Of a stretch of DNA of 64,000 nt, positions 1-8,165 are shown in pieces. Origin of the DNA: an uncultured Oscillospiraceae bacterium (GTDB lineage Bacteria > Bacillota > Clostridia > Oscillospirales > Oscillospiraceae). A model generated the notes under the pieces. That model was not told the DNA's origin and made no database searches. It saw only the letters and a list, made by a program, of their open reading frames with translations. Position numbers and translations under genes: made by a program. Numbering within the stretch: position 1 is the stretch's first letter; every line of letters starts with the position of its first letter. The stretch spans positions 1 through 64,000 of the forward strand of contig CALXDC010000001.1 of the NCBI GenBank assembly GCA_944386975.1, in the 5' to 3' direction.

Positions 1-332
1 TTGATGCCGTTGTGCTCAAAGGGGTTGTGGCTGGCGGAGATCACCACGCCGGCGTCCGCCTCCACCTTCACGGTGAGGTAGGCCACGGCGGGGGTGGGGA
101 TGGTGCCCAGGGGCATCACGTCGCCGCCGGCGGAGGTGATGCCGGCAATGAGGGCGCTTTCCAGCATGTCCGAGGAGATGCGGGTGTCCATGCCGATGGT
201 GATGAGGGGCGCTCTGCCCTTCTCCTCCTTCAGCACCTGTGTTACCGCCTGTCCCACCCGGAAGGCCAGCTCTGCCGTCAGATTCTCGCCTACAATACCG
301 CGAATTCCGTCTGTTCCAAATAACTTACCCAT
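1..332 (-). CDS. glmM: phosphoglucosamine mutase, N-terminal part (cut by window edge)
   Basis: Converts glucosamine-6-phosphate to glucosamine-1-phosphate for UDP-GlcNAc and cell-wall synthesis in the cytosol. The visible 110 residues begin [12 protein letters not shown], the standard start of the family, and include the active-site loop ISASHNP, whose serine before HNP (about residue 101) is the phosphorylated residue. The rest lies outside the window, so the gene is cut by the window and not broken. A GAGGAG ribosome binding site sits upstream of the ATG. It lies 5 bases after the SdpI-like gene and is the last visible member of the minus-strand ruv cluster. Confidence 0.96.
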   Translation of the reverse strand, partial: MGKLFGTDGIRGIVGENLTAELAFRVGQAVTQVLKEEKGRAPLITIGMDTRISSDMLESALIAGITSAGGDVMPLGTIPTPAVAYLTVKVEADAGVVISASHNPFEHNGI

Positions 333-337
333 TTGCT

Positions 338-748
338 TTACTCCTCGTTCCCATTGGTAGTTTTCTCTATTCTATGGCCATATTGGTCAAAATTTTCCTT
401 CAAAGCCCGTTCCACGGGGAAAATGGTGGCAAACAGTACGACACACTGCACCGTCACCAGTACACAGGCCCAGATGCCCACAACGGCCACATCCCGGCCA
501 AAAACCGGCAGCAGCAGGAGGACGCTGACCGGCAGCATGACGATCCCACACCGCCGCCAGATCCGGCCGCAGACCTGGTGGGCAAAGTCCCAGGCCTCCT
601 GACTGGCCATGGACCGGCTGGTGCGATAGCCATACCAGCTGTTGATCTTTTGGGGAGGATTCTTTTTGCATACTGCGCCAAAAGCGATCATGATAGCGGG
701 GATCAGCAGCGCCATCACCAGCATAAAAAGCCAGAAACCGATCTTCAT
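338..748 (-). CDS. SdpI-family small membrane protein
   Basis: A 136-residue protein with three or four hydrophobic stretches. The block [12 protein letters not shown] followed by a conserved W-x-FAH segment (about residues 36-56) is the signature of the SdpI/YfhL family. The founding member, Bacillus SdpI, is an immunity and signalling protein against the SDP toxin, but most members have no proven role and I infer none here. It is packed between the AAA ATPase gene (one base away) and glmM, so it is probably translated from the same mRNA. Family assignment is good; function is unknown. Confidence 0.75.
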   Translation of the reverse strand: MKIGFWLFMLVMALLIPAIMIAFGAVCKKNPPQKINSWYGYRTSRSMASQEAWDFAHQVCGRIWRRCGIVMLPVSVLLLLPVFGRDVAVVGIWACVLVTVQCVVLFATIFPVERALKENFDQYGHRIEKTTNGNEE

Positions 749-749
749 G

Positions 750-1499
750 TCACTCCTCCTCCCCGAAGAGGTAGCGGAGCATCCGCTCCGGGTCCTCCAA
801 AAACCGCCGGGTCAGCTGGTAGTGCTCCGTCTCCCGGTAGGCCGTCCGACAGATCCCATCCTCACTGAGAAGATAGATCCGGGCGCCGGGATAGGCCATC
901 AGGATGGGGGAGTGGGTGGCGATGATAAACTGGGAGTCCCGGTCCACCAGCCGGTGCATCTCCCCTAAAAGGGTCAGCTGCCGGGAGGGCGACAGCGCCG
1001 CCTCCGGCTCGTCCAGAAGGTAGAGCCCCTGCCCGCCAAAGCGGTTTTGCACCAGGGCGAGAAAGCTCTCCCCGTGGGACTGGGCGTGGAGGGATACGCC
1101 GCCGTAGCTGTCGATGAGGCGGGGACTGAAGGAGGGCTCCTCGTCCATCTCGTCGATGTTGGTGGCCACGTTGTAGAAGCTCTCCGCCCGGAGGAAAAAT
1201 CCGTCCCGGGGATAGCGCCGCTTGGCCACGGTGAGATACTCCCCCAGATGGGAGTGGGTGGCCCGGGTGGAGAAGGTGAAGTTCCTCGTACCGCCCTCGG
1301 CATTGAAGCCGCTGGCCACCGCCATGGCCTCTAAAAGCGTGGACTTGCCGCTGCCGTTTTCCCCCACCAGGAAGGTCACCGGGGCGTCCAGCTCCAACCG
1401 GTGGGTCCGGAGCCACCGCACCGCCGGGATGGCGGTGAGATAGCTGCCCTCCGGCAGATCCCGGCGGAGGAACACGCTGTCGGCGTACCGCCCTGCCAT
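750..1499 (-). CDS. AAA family ATPase (ABC-type nucleotide-binding fold)
   Basis: A 249-residue soluble ATPase of the YbeZ-unrelated, SMC/RecF-like small ATPase group (COG3910-like). The Walker A motif GENGSGKST lies near residues 46-54; a signature-like SHGES segment near residue 142 and a Walker B LYLLDEPEAALS near 159-170 are followed by a switch histidine (IATHSP). It has no membrane segment and no fused partner. Its start lies right after the ruvB stop, so it is probably co-transcribed with ruvB, but such ATPases are not part of the RuvABC complex. The substrate is unknown. Confidence 0.8.
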   Translation of the reverse strand: MAGRYADSVFLRRDLPEGSYLTAIPAVRWLRTHRLELDAPVTFLVGENGSGKSTLLEAMAVASGFNAEGGTRNFTFSTRATHSHLGEYLTVAKRRYPRDGFFLRAESFYNVATNIDEMDEEPSFSPRLIDSYGGVSLHAQSHGESFLALVQNRFGGQGLYLLDEPEAALSPSRQLTLLGEMHRLVDRDSQFIIATHSPILMAYPGARIYLLSEDGICRTAYRETEHYQLTRRFLEDPERMLRYLFGEEE

Positions 1500-1500
1500 G

Positions 1501-2559
1501 TTACAAACTCAGCTGGTCCAGCGCCCCGCCGGGGACGCTCAGGCCCAGGTGCTCGTAGGCTTTGTGGGTGACGCACCGGCCCCGGGGGGTCCGGGTCAGG
1601 AATCCGATCTGCATGAGATAGGGCTCATACACATCCTCCAGGGTCACCGACTCCTCGTTGATGGTGGCCGCCAGGGTCTCCAGGCCCACAGGGCCGCCGC
1701 CGTAATATTGGATGATGGCGGAGAGCATCCGCCGGTCGATGTTGTCGAGACCCAGGTAGTCCACCTCTAAGGCGGTAAGGGCCGCGTCGGCCACCTCCTT
1801 GGTGATGACGCCGTCGGCCTTCACCTGGGCGAAGTCCCGGACCCGCCGGAGCATCCGGTTGGCGATGCGGGGGGTTCCCCGGCTGCGCTTGGCGATCTCC
1901 ATGGCCCCATCGGGCTCAATGGGGGCGTTCAGAATCCCGGCGGACCGGGTGACGATGAGGGCCAGCTCTTCCGCGGTGTAGAGCTCCAGCCGCAGCGTCA
2001 CGCCAAAACGGTCACGGAGGGGGGCGGAGAGCTGTCCCGCCCGGGTGGTGGCCCCGATGAGGGTGAATTTCGGCAGGTCCAGCCGGATGGAGTTGGCGGA
2101 GGGACCCTTGCCGATGATGATATCGATGGCAAAATCCTCCATGGCGGGGTAGAGCACCTCCTCCACCTGGCGGTTGAGGCGGTGGATCTCATCCACGAAG
2201 AGAATGTCGTTTTCGTTCAAGTTGGTCAGCAGCGCCGCCAGATCCCCTGCCTTCTCAATGGCGGGGCCGGAGGTGATGCGGATGTTGACCCCCATCTCAT
2301 TGGCGATGATACCGGAGAGGGTGGTCTTGCCGAGGCCCGGAGGACCGTGGAGCAGCACATGGTCCAGGGGCTCGCCCCGCATCTTGGCCGCCTGGATGAA
2401 TACCTCCAAATTGCCCTTGGCCTTCTCCTGGCCGATGTACTCCCGGAGGGTCTTGGGCCGCAGGGAGTACTCCCCCTCGTCCTCCCGGGTGAGGGAGGTG
2501 GTGACCAGGGGCTCGTAGGGCTCGTTTTCAAATTCCGTGTTGGAAAAATCAATTGCCAT
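1501..2559 (-). CDS. ruvB: Holliday junction branch migration DNA helicase RuvB
   Basis: Hexameric AAA+ motor that drives branch migration of Holliday junctions with RuvA. Walker [10 protein letters not shown] is at residues 72-80, Walker [10 protein letters not shown] at about 120-128, the sensor segment GATTRAG at about 169-175, and the C-terminal winged helix ends the 352 residues. Length is normal for the family with a slightly long N-terminus. AGGAAG precedes the ATG. Unusually, about 1.7 kb of other genes separate it from ruvA, which normally lies directly upstream. Confidence 0.98.
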   Translation of the reverse strand: MAIDFSNTEFENEPYEPLVTTSLTREDEGEYSLRPKTLREYIGQEKAKGNLEVFIQAAKMRGEPLDHVLLHGPPGLGKTTLSGIIANEMGVNIRITSGPAIEKAGDLAALLTNLNENDILFVDEIHRLNRQVEEVLYPAMEDFAIDIIIGKGPSANSIRLDLPKFTLIGATTRAGQLSAPLRDRFGVTLRLELYTAEELALIVTRSAGILNAPIEPDGAMEIAKRSRGTPRIANRMLRRVRDFAQVKADGVITKEVADAALTALEVDYLGLDNIDRRMLSAIIQYYGGGPVGLETLAATINEESVTLEDVYEPYLMQIGFLTRTPRGRCVTHKAYEHLGLSVPGGALDQLSL

Positions 2560-2598
2560 AGGTTCACTTCCTGTTTTCCGTTGGATTACGAATCCCGC

Positions 2599-2877
2599 TT
2601 AGAATCGCTTAAAATCAATATATTCCCCGCATTTGTGGCAGTAGCCGCTCCAGAACTCCCAGAGAAAACCATCGCATACAGGGCAGCGAAAGAAGAGGAC
2701 ATCTCCAATGATGTCCAATACAGTCAGCGCCATGGCGGCAAAGACGGGAATACCGTCCAGCGGCGAGCCTTTCAGGCCAAGGGACAGCAGAAGCAGGAAG
2801 GCCCCTGTTCCCAGAAGGCGGAAATGGATCCTGCGCCAGCGGGCGGGCGTGATATGGCGTCTCAATTTCTTCATCAT
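2599..2877 (-). CDS. small membrane protein with C-terminal zinc-ribbon-like cysteines
   Basis: About 92 residues beginning MMKKLRRH. The start is placed at 2877 because GAGGTG lies just upstream; an earlier in-frame ATG at 2898 has a weaker site. Two hydrophobic segments (about residues 20-35 and 42-60) are followed by CPVCDGFLWEFWSGYCHKCG, two cysteine pairs spaced like a zinc ribbon. It is the last of a run of four small membrane-protein genes between ruvA and ruvB. I do not recognise a named family and propose no function. Confidence 0.65.
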   Translation of the reverse strand: MMKKLRRHITPARWRRIHFRLLGTGAFLLLLSLGLKGSPLDGIPVFAAMALTVLDIIGDVLFFRCPVCDGFLWEFWSGYCHKCGEYIDFKRF

Positions 2878-2904
2878 ACGCACCTCACAGACGGACATTC
2901 TCTC

Positions 2905-3222
2905 TTATTTTTTCCGAAAGCGGTTGCCGGTGTTCATGTAGACCACGCCGCCGAAACACACCGCCAGAAACAGTCCCAGGCCCACATAGTAAAGCCACAT
3001 CCGGTCCAGCAGGGCGCTCAAAGCGATGGGTGCCCAGGTCCCCGCCAGGGCGAACATCAGCTTGCCCATGCAGCGGCACAGGGCCTTCTCGTCGTATTTC
3101 GCCTTCTCCGCCTGAGAGGCGGTGTTGTACCCGGCGATGAGGAAGGCCCCCTTCCCCCGGGAAAACACCAGCCCCAGGAGCAAAAACAGCAAAATCATCC
3201 CGCAGTGGATGGCCAGCAGCAT
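2905..3222 (-). CDS. DUF3784-like small membrane protein
   Basis: About 105 residues. The start at 3222 is chosen because GGGAGGTG stands 7 bases upstream, and any longer reading would overlap the preceding gene. The N-terminal segment MLLAIHCGMILLFLLLG is a membrane helix, followed by GKGAFLIAGYNT and KAKYDEKALCR, the conserved core of DUF3784 proteins of Clostridia. Two more hydrophobic segments follow and the end is basic (NRFRKK). Function of the family is unknown. The neighbours are other small membrane proteins in the same direction. Confidence 0.7.
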   Translation of the reverse strand: MLLAIHCGMILLFLLLGLVFSRGKGAFLIAGYNTASQAEKAKYDEKALCRCMGKLMFALAGTWAPIALSALLDRMWLYYVGLGLFLAVCFGGVVYMNTGNRFRKK

Positions 3223-3245
3223 CAAACAGCACCTCCCGGTCTTTT

Positions 3246-3545
3246 TCAGGCGGTAATCTGGACGCAGAAGGAGAGCAGGATCTCCAGCACCGCCACGACC
3301 CGGAGAACGAGACGGCACTTGGCAGGGCTCCACGCCTTTTTCCGCTTCGCCGGCCACTCCCAGTTGGCGGGGTAGGCCGGATACAGCAGGTAGGTGATGC
3401 CCATTCCGGCCCGAAGGAGACTATCCACATACCAGGGGGCGTGGAACAAGAGGACGTCCAGCAGCGATCCCGCACATACCACCGCGATCCACCACCAGAA
3501 GATCCGCCAAAAGGTCCAGTATTCCTTGGTAAGGAATTTTTTCAT
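3246..3545 (-). CDS. small hydrophobic protein of unknown function
   Basis: A 99-residue protein starting MKKFLTKEYW, with an aromatic-rich first membrane helix (FWRIFWWWIAVVCAGSLL, about residues 12-29), a second around 44-56 and a third near the C-terminus (LRVVAVLEILLSFC). AGAGGAAAATCAG precedes the ATG. It is preceded closely by the 55-residue membrane protein gene and followed by the DUF3784-like gene. I do not recognise it. Confidence 0.6.
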   Translation of the reverse strand: MKKFLTKEYWTFWRIFWWWIAVVCAGSLLDVLLFHAPWYVDSLLRAGMGITYLLYPAYPANWEWPAKRKKAWSPAKCRLVLRVVAVLEILLSFCVQITA

Positions 3546-3557
3546 CTGATTTTCCTC

Positions 3558-3725
3558 TTATCCGTAGACCACAAGAAAGTAAAGGATATACACCCAGCCG
3601 AGCAGGCCATGAATGATGGCCCAGCCGATGGAGTACCAGTTCGCATAGGAGACCACCATGGCGAGACAGTTGCCAAAGGCGATGAATTTCTTGATCATAT
3701 CCTTGTTTACGATTCCCTGATCCAT
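3558..3725 (-). CDS. 55-residue membrane protein
   Basis: A short gene reading MDQGIVNKDMIKKFIAFGNC at its N-terminus, then two hydrophobic stretches (LAMVVSYANWYSIGW and HGLLGWVYILYFLVVYG) and a TAA stop. GGGAGGACCT lies directly upstream of the ATG, which supports translation. It fits without overlap between the kinase gene (stop at 3741) and the next small membrane gene (start at 3545). It may be a small integral membrane protein of the same group as its neighbours; no family is recognised. Confidence 0.6.
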   Translation of the reverse strand: MDQGIVNKDMIKKFIAFGNCLAMVVSYANWYSIGWAIIHGLLGWVYILYFLVVYG

Positions 3726-3740
3726 AGGTCCTCCCGCCTT

Positions 3741-4253
3741 TCATTCCGCTCCGCTTCGCACTTGAGCGGCGATCCAATCCGCCGCCTCACAGGGAGTAAA
3801 GTTGTCGGTACAGAGTTTTCGGGCCTTCACCTGCCCATAGAGAGGCAGATAGGCGAGACTCCGCTCCACGGCCCCCGCCTCCCGCCGTCCGGCGGCGATA
3901 TCCTGCGCCACCCGCTGCCGCAGCGTCTCCGTGGAAGCAAGCAGCACAAAGCGGTATACTTCCACATCGCAGAGGGGCAGGCGGCGGCAGATCTCGTCCC
4001 AAATCTCCTGCTGGTGGAGGACCCATCCAAATATCACGTAGTCCAGAGCCTCGCAAGCGAGAAAACGGGTAAGCATGGCGCAGATGTTGTCCAGCACCAT
4101 GGCCTTTGTCTCCGCATTGACGGTGAAAGGGCGCATATTCCAGCACCAGTCCCCATCCAGGTAGACCCCGGGCTGCAGCTGCTCCAAAAGTGCGCTGCAG
4201 ACGGCGCTTTTTCCCACGCCCATGGGACCGCCTACCAAAATCAGCCGTTTCAC
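3741..4253 (-). CDS. P-loop nucleotide kinase-like protein
   Basis: A 170-residue cytosolic protein with Walker A GGPMGVGKSA at residues 8-17, a DGDW segment at about 33-36 where nucleoside and shikimate kinases have their substrate-binding acidic residue, and an arginine-rich LID-like stretch (RQRVAQDIAAGRRE, about 112-125). This is the fold of small-molecule kinases such as the AAA_33/CPT group; the substrate cannot be told from sequence. Its ATG overlaps the ruvA stop by the ATGA arrangement, so translation is probably coupled to ruvA. Confidence 0.75.
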   Translation of the reverse strand: MKRLILVGGPMGVGKSAVCSALLEQLQPGVYLDGDWCWNMRPFTVNAETKAMVLDNICAMLTRFLACEALDYVIFGWVLHQQEIWDEICRRLPLCDVEVYRFVLLASTETLRQRVAQDIAAGRREAGAVERSLAYLPLYGQVKARKLCTDNFTPCEAADWIAAQVRSGAE

Positions 4254-4858
4254 GGCTTCATCATCTTCTTCAGGGCCTGACGGATGATCTGCTCCAGGCT
4301 CTGCTCCATGTCCACATCCTTGAGGGCGATGTTGATCTCGCTCTGGGAGTAGCCCAGCACGGCAAGAGCGGCGCTGGCCTCGGAGAGCTTATTCTGGGGA
4401 ATCACGGTGAGGCCGGGCCCGGCGGACACCGTACCGCTGCCGGAGACCACCGTCTGGCCCTTGGCCAGCTTGTCCTTCAGCTCCAGAATCACCCGCTGGG
4501 CGATCTTCTTGCCGATGCCCTGGGCGCAGGTGAGGGCCTTCTCGTCCCCGGTGATGATGCTGAGGGCCAGATTGGCGGGAGTGGAGGCGGAGAGGATGCT
4601 GAGGGCCGCCTTGGGTCCCACGCCGCTGACGGAGATCAGCTGCTGGAAGAGGTTCAGCTCCTCCTGGGTGGCGAAGCCGTACAGCTCCATGGCGTCCTCC
4701 CGGACATTGAGATAGGTGTAGAGCTTGCCCTTGTCCCCCTTTTTCAGGCCGGACAGGGTATAAGTAGTGGTGCGGCAGGCGTAGCCCACGCCGCCGCAGT
4801 CAATGACGGCCAGGTAGGGCTCCACATGGGCCACCGTGCCGCTGAGATAATAAAACAT
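4250..4858 (-). CDS. ruvA: Holliday junction branch migration protein RuvA
   Basis: Junction-binding tetramer that recruits RuvB. The 202 residues show the N-terminal OB fold (MFYYLSGTVAHVEP), the helix-hairpin-helix region (LISVSGVGPKAALSILS and AQGIGKKIAQRVILELKDK, about 77-136) and the small C-terminal RuvB-contacting domain (LAVLGYSQSEINIAL). Length is normal. GGAGG lies upstream of the ATG. It is followed by an overlapping kinase gene and not, as is usual, by ruvB. Confidence 0.98.
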   Translation of the reverse strand: MFYYLSGTVAHVEPYLAVIDCGGVGYACRTTTYTLSGLKKGDKGKLYTYLNVREDAMELYGFATQEELNLFQQLISVSGVGPKAALSILSASTPANLALSIITGDEKALTCAQGIGKKIAQRVILELKDKLAKGQTVVSGSGTVSAGPGLTVIPQNKLSEASAALAVLGYSQSEINIALKDVDMEQSLEQIIRQALKKMMKP

Positions 4859-4894
4859 AGGGGTTCCTCCGTCCGCCGCCGGAAAAGGCGGCAG

Positions 4895-5326
4895 TTATTC
4901 CTTCAAAAGATACCGGAATTCCCCGGTATACCAGAGATCCAGGACACACTCCATCAGCCGCTCTCCCACGTCCAGAAAGCCGCTCAGCTTGGCCGCCTGA
5001 TATCCGTAAGTCTCGTCCATGATCTCCAGGGTGCTTCCGGCGTACTCCATCAAAAAGGTTTTCAGGGTCATCTTCCGGCCGGTAAACTCGCCGCAGTTGC
5101 CGCAGAGAACATGGGGATAGTCCATCACATAGACATAGGAGGACTCCATGTCCACACCGGTGATCTCCACATCCCCCTCCACCTGACCAAAGGGCTCTGT
5201 GGTGCGCACATAGCCGTAGGAGGTGACCAGACGCAGCACGTCCCCTTCCGCCTGGATGTTCCGAATATGGGCGTCATGGAGACTGTAGGGCGGATCGGGA
5301 ATGGGACTTTTCACAATGCTCGGCAT
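4895..5326 (-). CDS. conserved protein of unknown function between ruvC and ruvA
   Basis: About 143 residues. The ATG at 5326 has AGGTGAG upstream; a GTG at 5335 overlapping the ruvC stop as GTGA is an alternative. The protein is soluble, begins MPSIVKSPIPDPPYSLHDAH, and carries a CGNCGEFTGRK segment in the middle. It resembles the short beta-rich proteins of unknown function found in Clostridia operons, but I do not recognise a family. Its position inside the ruv operon suggests co-expression; that says little about function. Confidence 0.6.
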   Translation of the reverse strand: MPSIVKSPIPDPPYSLHDAHIRNIQAEGDVLRLVTSYGYVRTTEPFGQVEGDVEITGVDMESSYVYVMDYPHVLCGNCGEFTGRKMTLKTFLMEYAGSTLEIMDETYGYQAAKLSGFLDVGERLMECVLDLWYTGEFRYLLKE

Positions 5327-5331
5327 AGGGC

Positions 5332-5853
5332 TCACCTGGTGTCGTATTTCTTCGGGTCGAAGACCCGGTCTGTGTTGAGAAGACTGGTGGCGCTGCGGGC
5401 GTGGCAGAGGGCCAGGGCCAGGGCGTCGGCGGCGTCGTCGGGCCGGGGGATCTCCTTCATCTTCAAAAGGCGCTGGGTCATCAGCATCACCTGGCGCTTT
5501 TCCGCCTTGCCGTAGCCCGCCACCGCCTGTTTGACCTGCATGGGGGTATACTCGTATACCGGGATCCCGGCTTTTTCCAGCTCCAGGAGGAGCACGCCCC
5601 GGCCATGGGCCACAGCGATGCCGGTGGTGATGTTCTTAGAGAAGAACAGTTCCTCCACCGCGGCCTCGTCGGGCTTCAGCTGGGTGAGGAGACTGGACAT
5701 ATCCTCGCTGATCTGCCACAGGCGGCTGGAGAGGGGGATGCCCGGCGGCGTGGTGATGACCCCGAACTGCAGCAGCTGCTGCCGTCCCCGGTCCGCCTCC
5801 ACCAACCCGAAGCCGATGGTGGCCACGCCGGGATCAATGCCTAAAATGCGCAT
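5332..5853 (-). CDS. ruvC: crossover junction endodeoxyribonuclease RuvC
   Basis: Resolves Holliday junctions by symmetric nicking. The start is placed at MRILGIDPG (5853), with GGAGGAGG 6 bases upstream; an in-frame ATG 18 bases earlier lacks a site. The acidic catalytic residues are visible: D7 in GIDPG, a glutamate in AVEELFFSKN (about 67) and the aspartates of PDDAADALALALCH near the C-terminus. Length of 173 residues is normal. It is the first gene of the minus-strand ruv cluster, behind the promoter at 5883-5911. Confidence 0.98.
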   Translation of the reverse strand: MRILGIDPGVATIGFGLVEADRGRQQLLQFGVITTPPGIPLSSRLWQISEDMSSLLTQLKPDEAAVEELFFSKNITTGIAVAHGRGVLLLELEKAGIPVYEYTPMQVKQAVAGYGKAEKRQVMLMTQRLLKMKEIPRPDDAADALALALCHARSATSLLNTDRVFDPKKYDTR

Positions 5854-5882
5854 AGGGGCCTCCTCCACCAAATAGTGTTACC

Positions 5883-5911
5883 ATTCTAACAGATGTTCGG
5901 CCAAAAGGCAA
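5883..5911 (-). promoter_or_regulatory. predicted sigma-A promoter of the ruvC operon
   Basis: On the minus strand, TTGCCT (5911-5906) and TAGAAT (5888-5883) are separated by 17 bases, about 30 bases upstream of the ruvC start. It lies downstream of the terminator of the AEC gene, so the ruv cluster probably starts here. Confidence 0.65.
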
Positions 5912-5963
5912 TAATCCATTGGGCCGGACGCAGAAACCGGCTTTCGGGGAGGGCTGCCCCCGC

Positions 5964-6010
5964 AGGAAAAAGAAATCCGCCCAAAGCGCGGCCTTGGGCG
6001 GGTGGATTTC
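5964..6010 (-). terminator. rho-independent terminator after the AEC transporter gene
   Basis: Minus-strand hairpin with arms at 6010-5994 and 5984-5972 (GAAATCC...GCCCAA paired with TTGGGC...GGATTTC) followed by CTTTTTCC. It lies 13 bases beyond the transporter stop. Confidence 0.8.
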
Positions 6011-6022
6011 TGGTGTGAAGGC

Positions 6023-6937
6023 TCAGGAGAGCAGCGCTGCCCACAGGGGGATAGTGGCAATGGACAGCAGGTGGGAGATCAGCACGCTGCCCGCTGCATC
6101 GAACTGGGCGTCTAAGCTGGGGTTGTAGCGCAGGGTGAAGGACGCGGTGAGGGAGGCCACCGGAAGCGCCGCGCAGGTGACCACCACCTGCCGGATCTCC
6201 TGGCTCACCGGCAGGGGCAGTAGCAGGACGTAGAACAGGGCCGGCATAGCCAGCAGGCGCAGCAGGCTCACCAGCAGGTACTTTCCCCGCAGCAGCCGCC
6301 GGAAGGGACGCTTGCCCAGCACCAGCCCGCAGGTCAGCATTCCCACCGGGGTGGCGGCGGCGTGAAACCCCGCCGCCACGTCCGCCAGGGCCTGGGGCAG
6401 CCGCCACTGGCAGAGGTAGAAGAGAAGCCCCACGAATACCGCTACCATAGGCGGGGTGAGGAAGGCCCGCAGCTTCTGGGTCAGAGAGAGGTGGGTCCCC
6501 TCGGTGAGCATGGTTTTGGGGGCGGTGTAGAACACAAGACGCAGGGGAATGAGAAACACCACAAAGTAGAAGAGGGCGTGGGAGCCGAAGAGGGCCTCCA
6601 CAATGGGAAAGCCCATGAGGGTGAAGTTGGTGAAGATGAGGCCGAAGCGGACAATACGGCCGAAATCCCCCTTCAAAAGCCGGAAGGCCAGCTGGCCCGC
6701 CAGGGCGGACACCAGAAAATACCCTGCCGAAAGCGCCAGCAGCACGGCACAGTTTTTGAGGTCCGAGGGGTCGAAGCTGAGCTGGAAGGAGTCAAAAATG
6801 AGGCAGGGCAGAAAGATGTCCGTGTAAACCACCGACAGCTGCCGGTCGAAATCCTCCCCCACCATATGGCGCTTCTGGAGAAAAAAACCCACCGCCACAT
6901 AGAGAATCAGCTCCACCACCAAGGTCAGCGCCAGCAT
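6023..6937 (-). CDS. AEC family transporter (auxin efflux carrier / malonate transporter type)
   Basis: A 304-residue integral membrane protein with about ten hydrophobic segments. The typical AEC arrangement is visible: N-terminal helix LVVELILYVAVGFFL, the FLPCLIFDSF segment in helix 2, GLIFTNFTLMGFPIVEALFG in helix 4 and a second half starting after a basic loop (KLRAFLTPPMVAVFVGLLFY). Family members export or import organic acids such as malate or malonate, but the substrate is not predictable. It stands alone between two terminators. Confidence 0.88.
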   Translation of the reverse strand: MLALTLVVELILYVAVGFFLQKRHMVGEDFDRQLSVVYTDIFLPCLIFDSFQLSFDPSDLKNCAVLLALSAGYFLVSALAGQLAFRLLKGDFGRIVRFGLIFTNFTLMGFPIVEALFGSHALFYFVVFLIPLRLVFYTAPKTMLTEGTHLSLTQKLRAFLTPPMVAVFVGLLFYLCQWRLPQALADVAAGFHAAATPVGMLTCGLVLGKRPFRRLLRGKYLLVSLLRLLAMPALFYVLLLPLPVSQEIRQVVVTCAALPVASLTASFTLRYNPSLDAQFDAAGSVLISHLLSIATIPLWAALLS

Positions 6938-6990
6938 CCTTCATCCGCCTCTCTGTCTGCTTTTTGCATTACTGTATCACGCGCCGGTGG

Positions 6991-7033
6991 AAAAAACAAG
7001 GGGAGGCCCGCTGCCTTTGGGCAGCCGGCCTCC
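6991..7033 (-). terminator. rho-independent terminator after the M20 amidohydrolase
   Basis: Minus-strand hairpin pairing GGGAGGCCGGCTGCC (7033-7019) with GGCAGCGGGCCTCCC (7015-7001), followed by a CTTGTTTTTT tail. It ends the operon that begins with the 1609-residue protein. Confidence 0.8.
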
Positions 7034-7038
7034 CGTGC

Positions 7039-8148
7039 TTACGCCTCCGGAGAGATGAGGGCCTCGAACATGGCCCGGGCCCGGGGCAGAAGGAAGTCGG
7101 GGAAATCGTAGTCCGCCGCGTGGATGGGGGGATGGCTTTCACCGTTGCCCAGGAGGAACATGGCCCCCGGAATCTCCCGCAGGTACCAGCCGAAGTCCTC
7201 GCTGGCCCGCATGGGAGACGCCATCTCAATGACCGGGTACCCCAGGGCCCGGGCCGCCCGCTCCACCCGGGCAACGCAGGCATCGTGGTTGACGTTGGCG
7301 GGGAACACGTCCTCGTAGGACACGGCGAGGGTCAGCCCCGCTGTCTCCGCCTCCTTCCGGGCCATGGTCTCCAGAGCATCCACCAGAGCCGTCAGCTCCT
7401 CCTCATAGTCCGCCCGGAGGGTCAGCAGCAAAGCCCCCCGGTGGGCCGCCATGCCGAAGGCGGGCTCCCCCACGTCCATCTGCACCACCGTGGCCAGCAC
7501 CAGCCCCCTGTGGTCCTCCGGGCGGGTGAGGCCCGGCAGGGCCTCCACCAGCCGGGCCACCGCCAGAGCGGGGCTTTTTCCAAGCTCCGGCGTGCTGGCG
7601 TGGGCGGGGACCCCCTCGAACCGGAGTACCATCCCCCGGGAGGCGCAGTTCATGGTCCCCCTGCGCAGACACACCGCCCCCTCCGGGTAGCCGGACATGT
7701 TGTGAAAGGCGTAGACCTCCTCCACCCCCTGCTCCCGCAAAAAACGGGCGCAGGCCTCGCCGCCCCGGCCCGTCTCCTCGGCGCACTGGAAGATAAGGTA
7801 CACCGTCCGGGGCGGGTTCTGCAGAGTCATGGCCAGCAGGGCCAGGGCTGCGCTGTGGCCGTCGTGGCCGCACTTGTGGGACACCCCGGGGACCTGGGAG
7901 CGGTAGGGCAGGGGGGTGTCCTCCTGAATGGGCAGAGCGTCGAAGTCCGCCCGGAAGGCTACGCTGCCGCTTCCCCTTCCGGGGCATCGGGCGCAAAACC
8001 AGGTCCCCTGGTCCAGAAGCTCCAGATCGGTGTGGTTTCGAAGGAAGTCCATAAGGGCCTTCTTGGTCCAGTGCTCTTGCCCGGACAGCTCCGGGTGGGC
8101 ATGGAGGGCGTGGCGCAGGGCCAGAGCCTCCTGTTCCTGTGGGGTCAT
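7039..8148 (-). CDS. M20 family amidohydrolase / metallopeptidase
   Basis: A 369-residue zinc-dependent hydrolase of the N-acyl-amino-acid or hippurate amidohydrolase group. The metal-binding blocks are visible: HKCGHDGHSAALA (about 94-106) and the catalytic glutamate pair in QCAEETGRGG (about 128-137); a dimerisation domain with SVRLT-type beta strands follows in the middle, and ASEDFGWYL near the C-terminus carries the last conserved acidic residue. AAAGGAGAG precedes the ATG. It lies 17 bases after the FMN-reductase-like gene and closes the operon. Exact substrate is unknown. Confidence 0.9.
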   Translation of the reverse strand: MTPQEQEALALRHALHAHPELSGQEHWTKKALMDFLRNHTDLELLDQGTWFCARCPGRGSGSVAFRADFDALPIQEDTPLPYRSQVPGVSHKCGHDGHSAALALLAMTLQNPPRTVYLIFQCAEETGRGGEACARFLREQGVEEVYAFHNMSGYPEGAVCLRRGTMNCASRGMVLRFEGVPAHASTPELGKSPALAVARLVEALPGLTRPEDHRGLVLATVVQMDVGEPAFGMAAHRGALLLTLRADYEEELTALVDALETMARKEAETAGLTLAVSYEDVFPANVNHDACVARVERAARALGYPVIEMASPMRASEDFGWYLREIPGAMFLLGNGESHPPIHAADYDFPDFLLPRARAMFEALISPEA

Positions 8149-8165
8149 GGAAATTCTCTCCTTTC

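Noticed and set aside
1..332. glmM as a truncated pseudogene
   Set aside because: The frame is open to the edge of the window and every conserved block seen is intact; it is cut only by the window.
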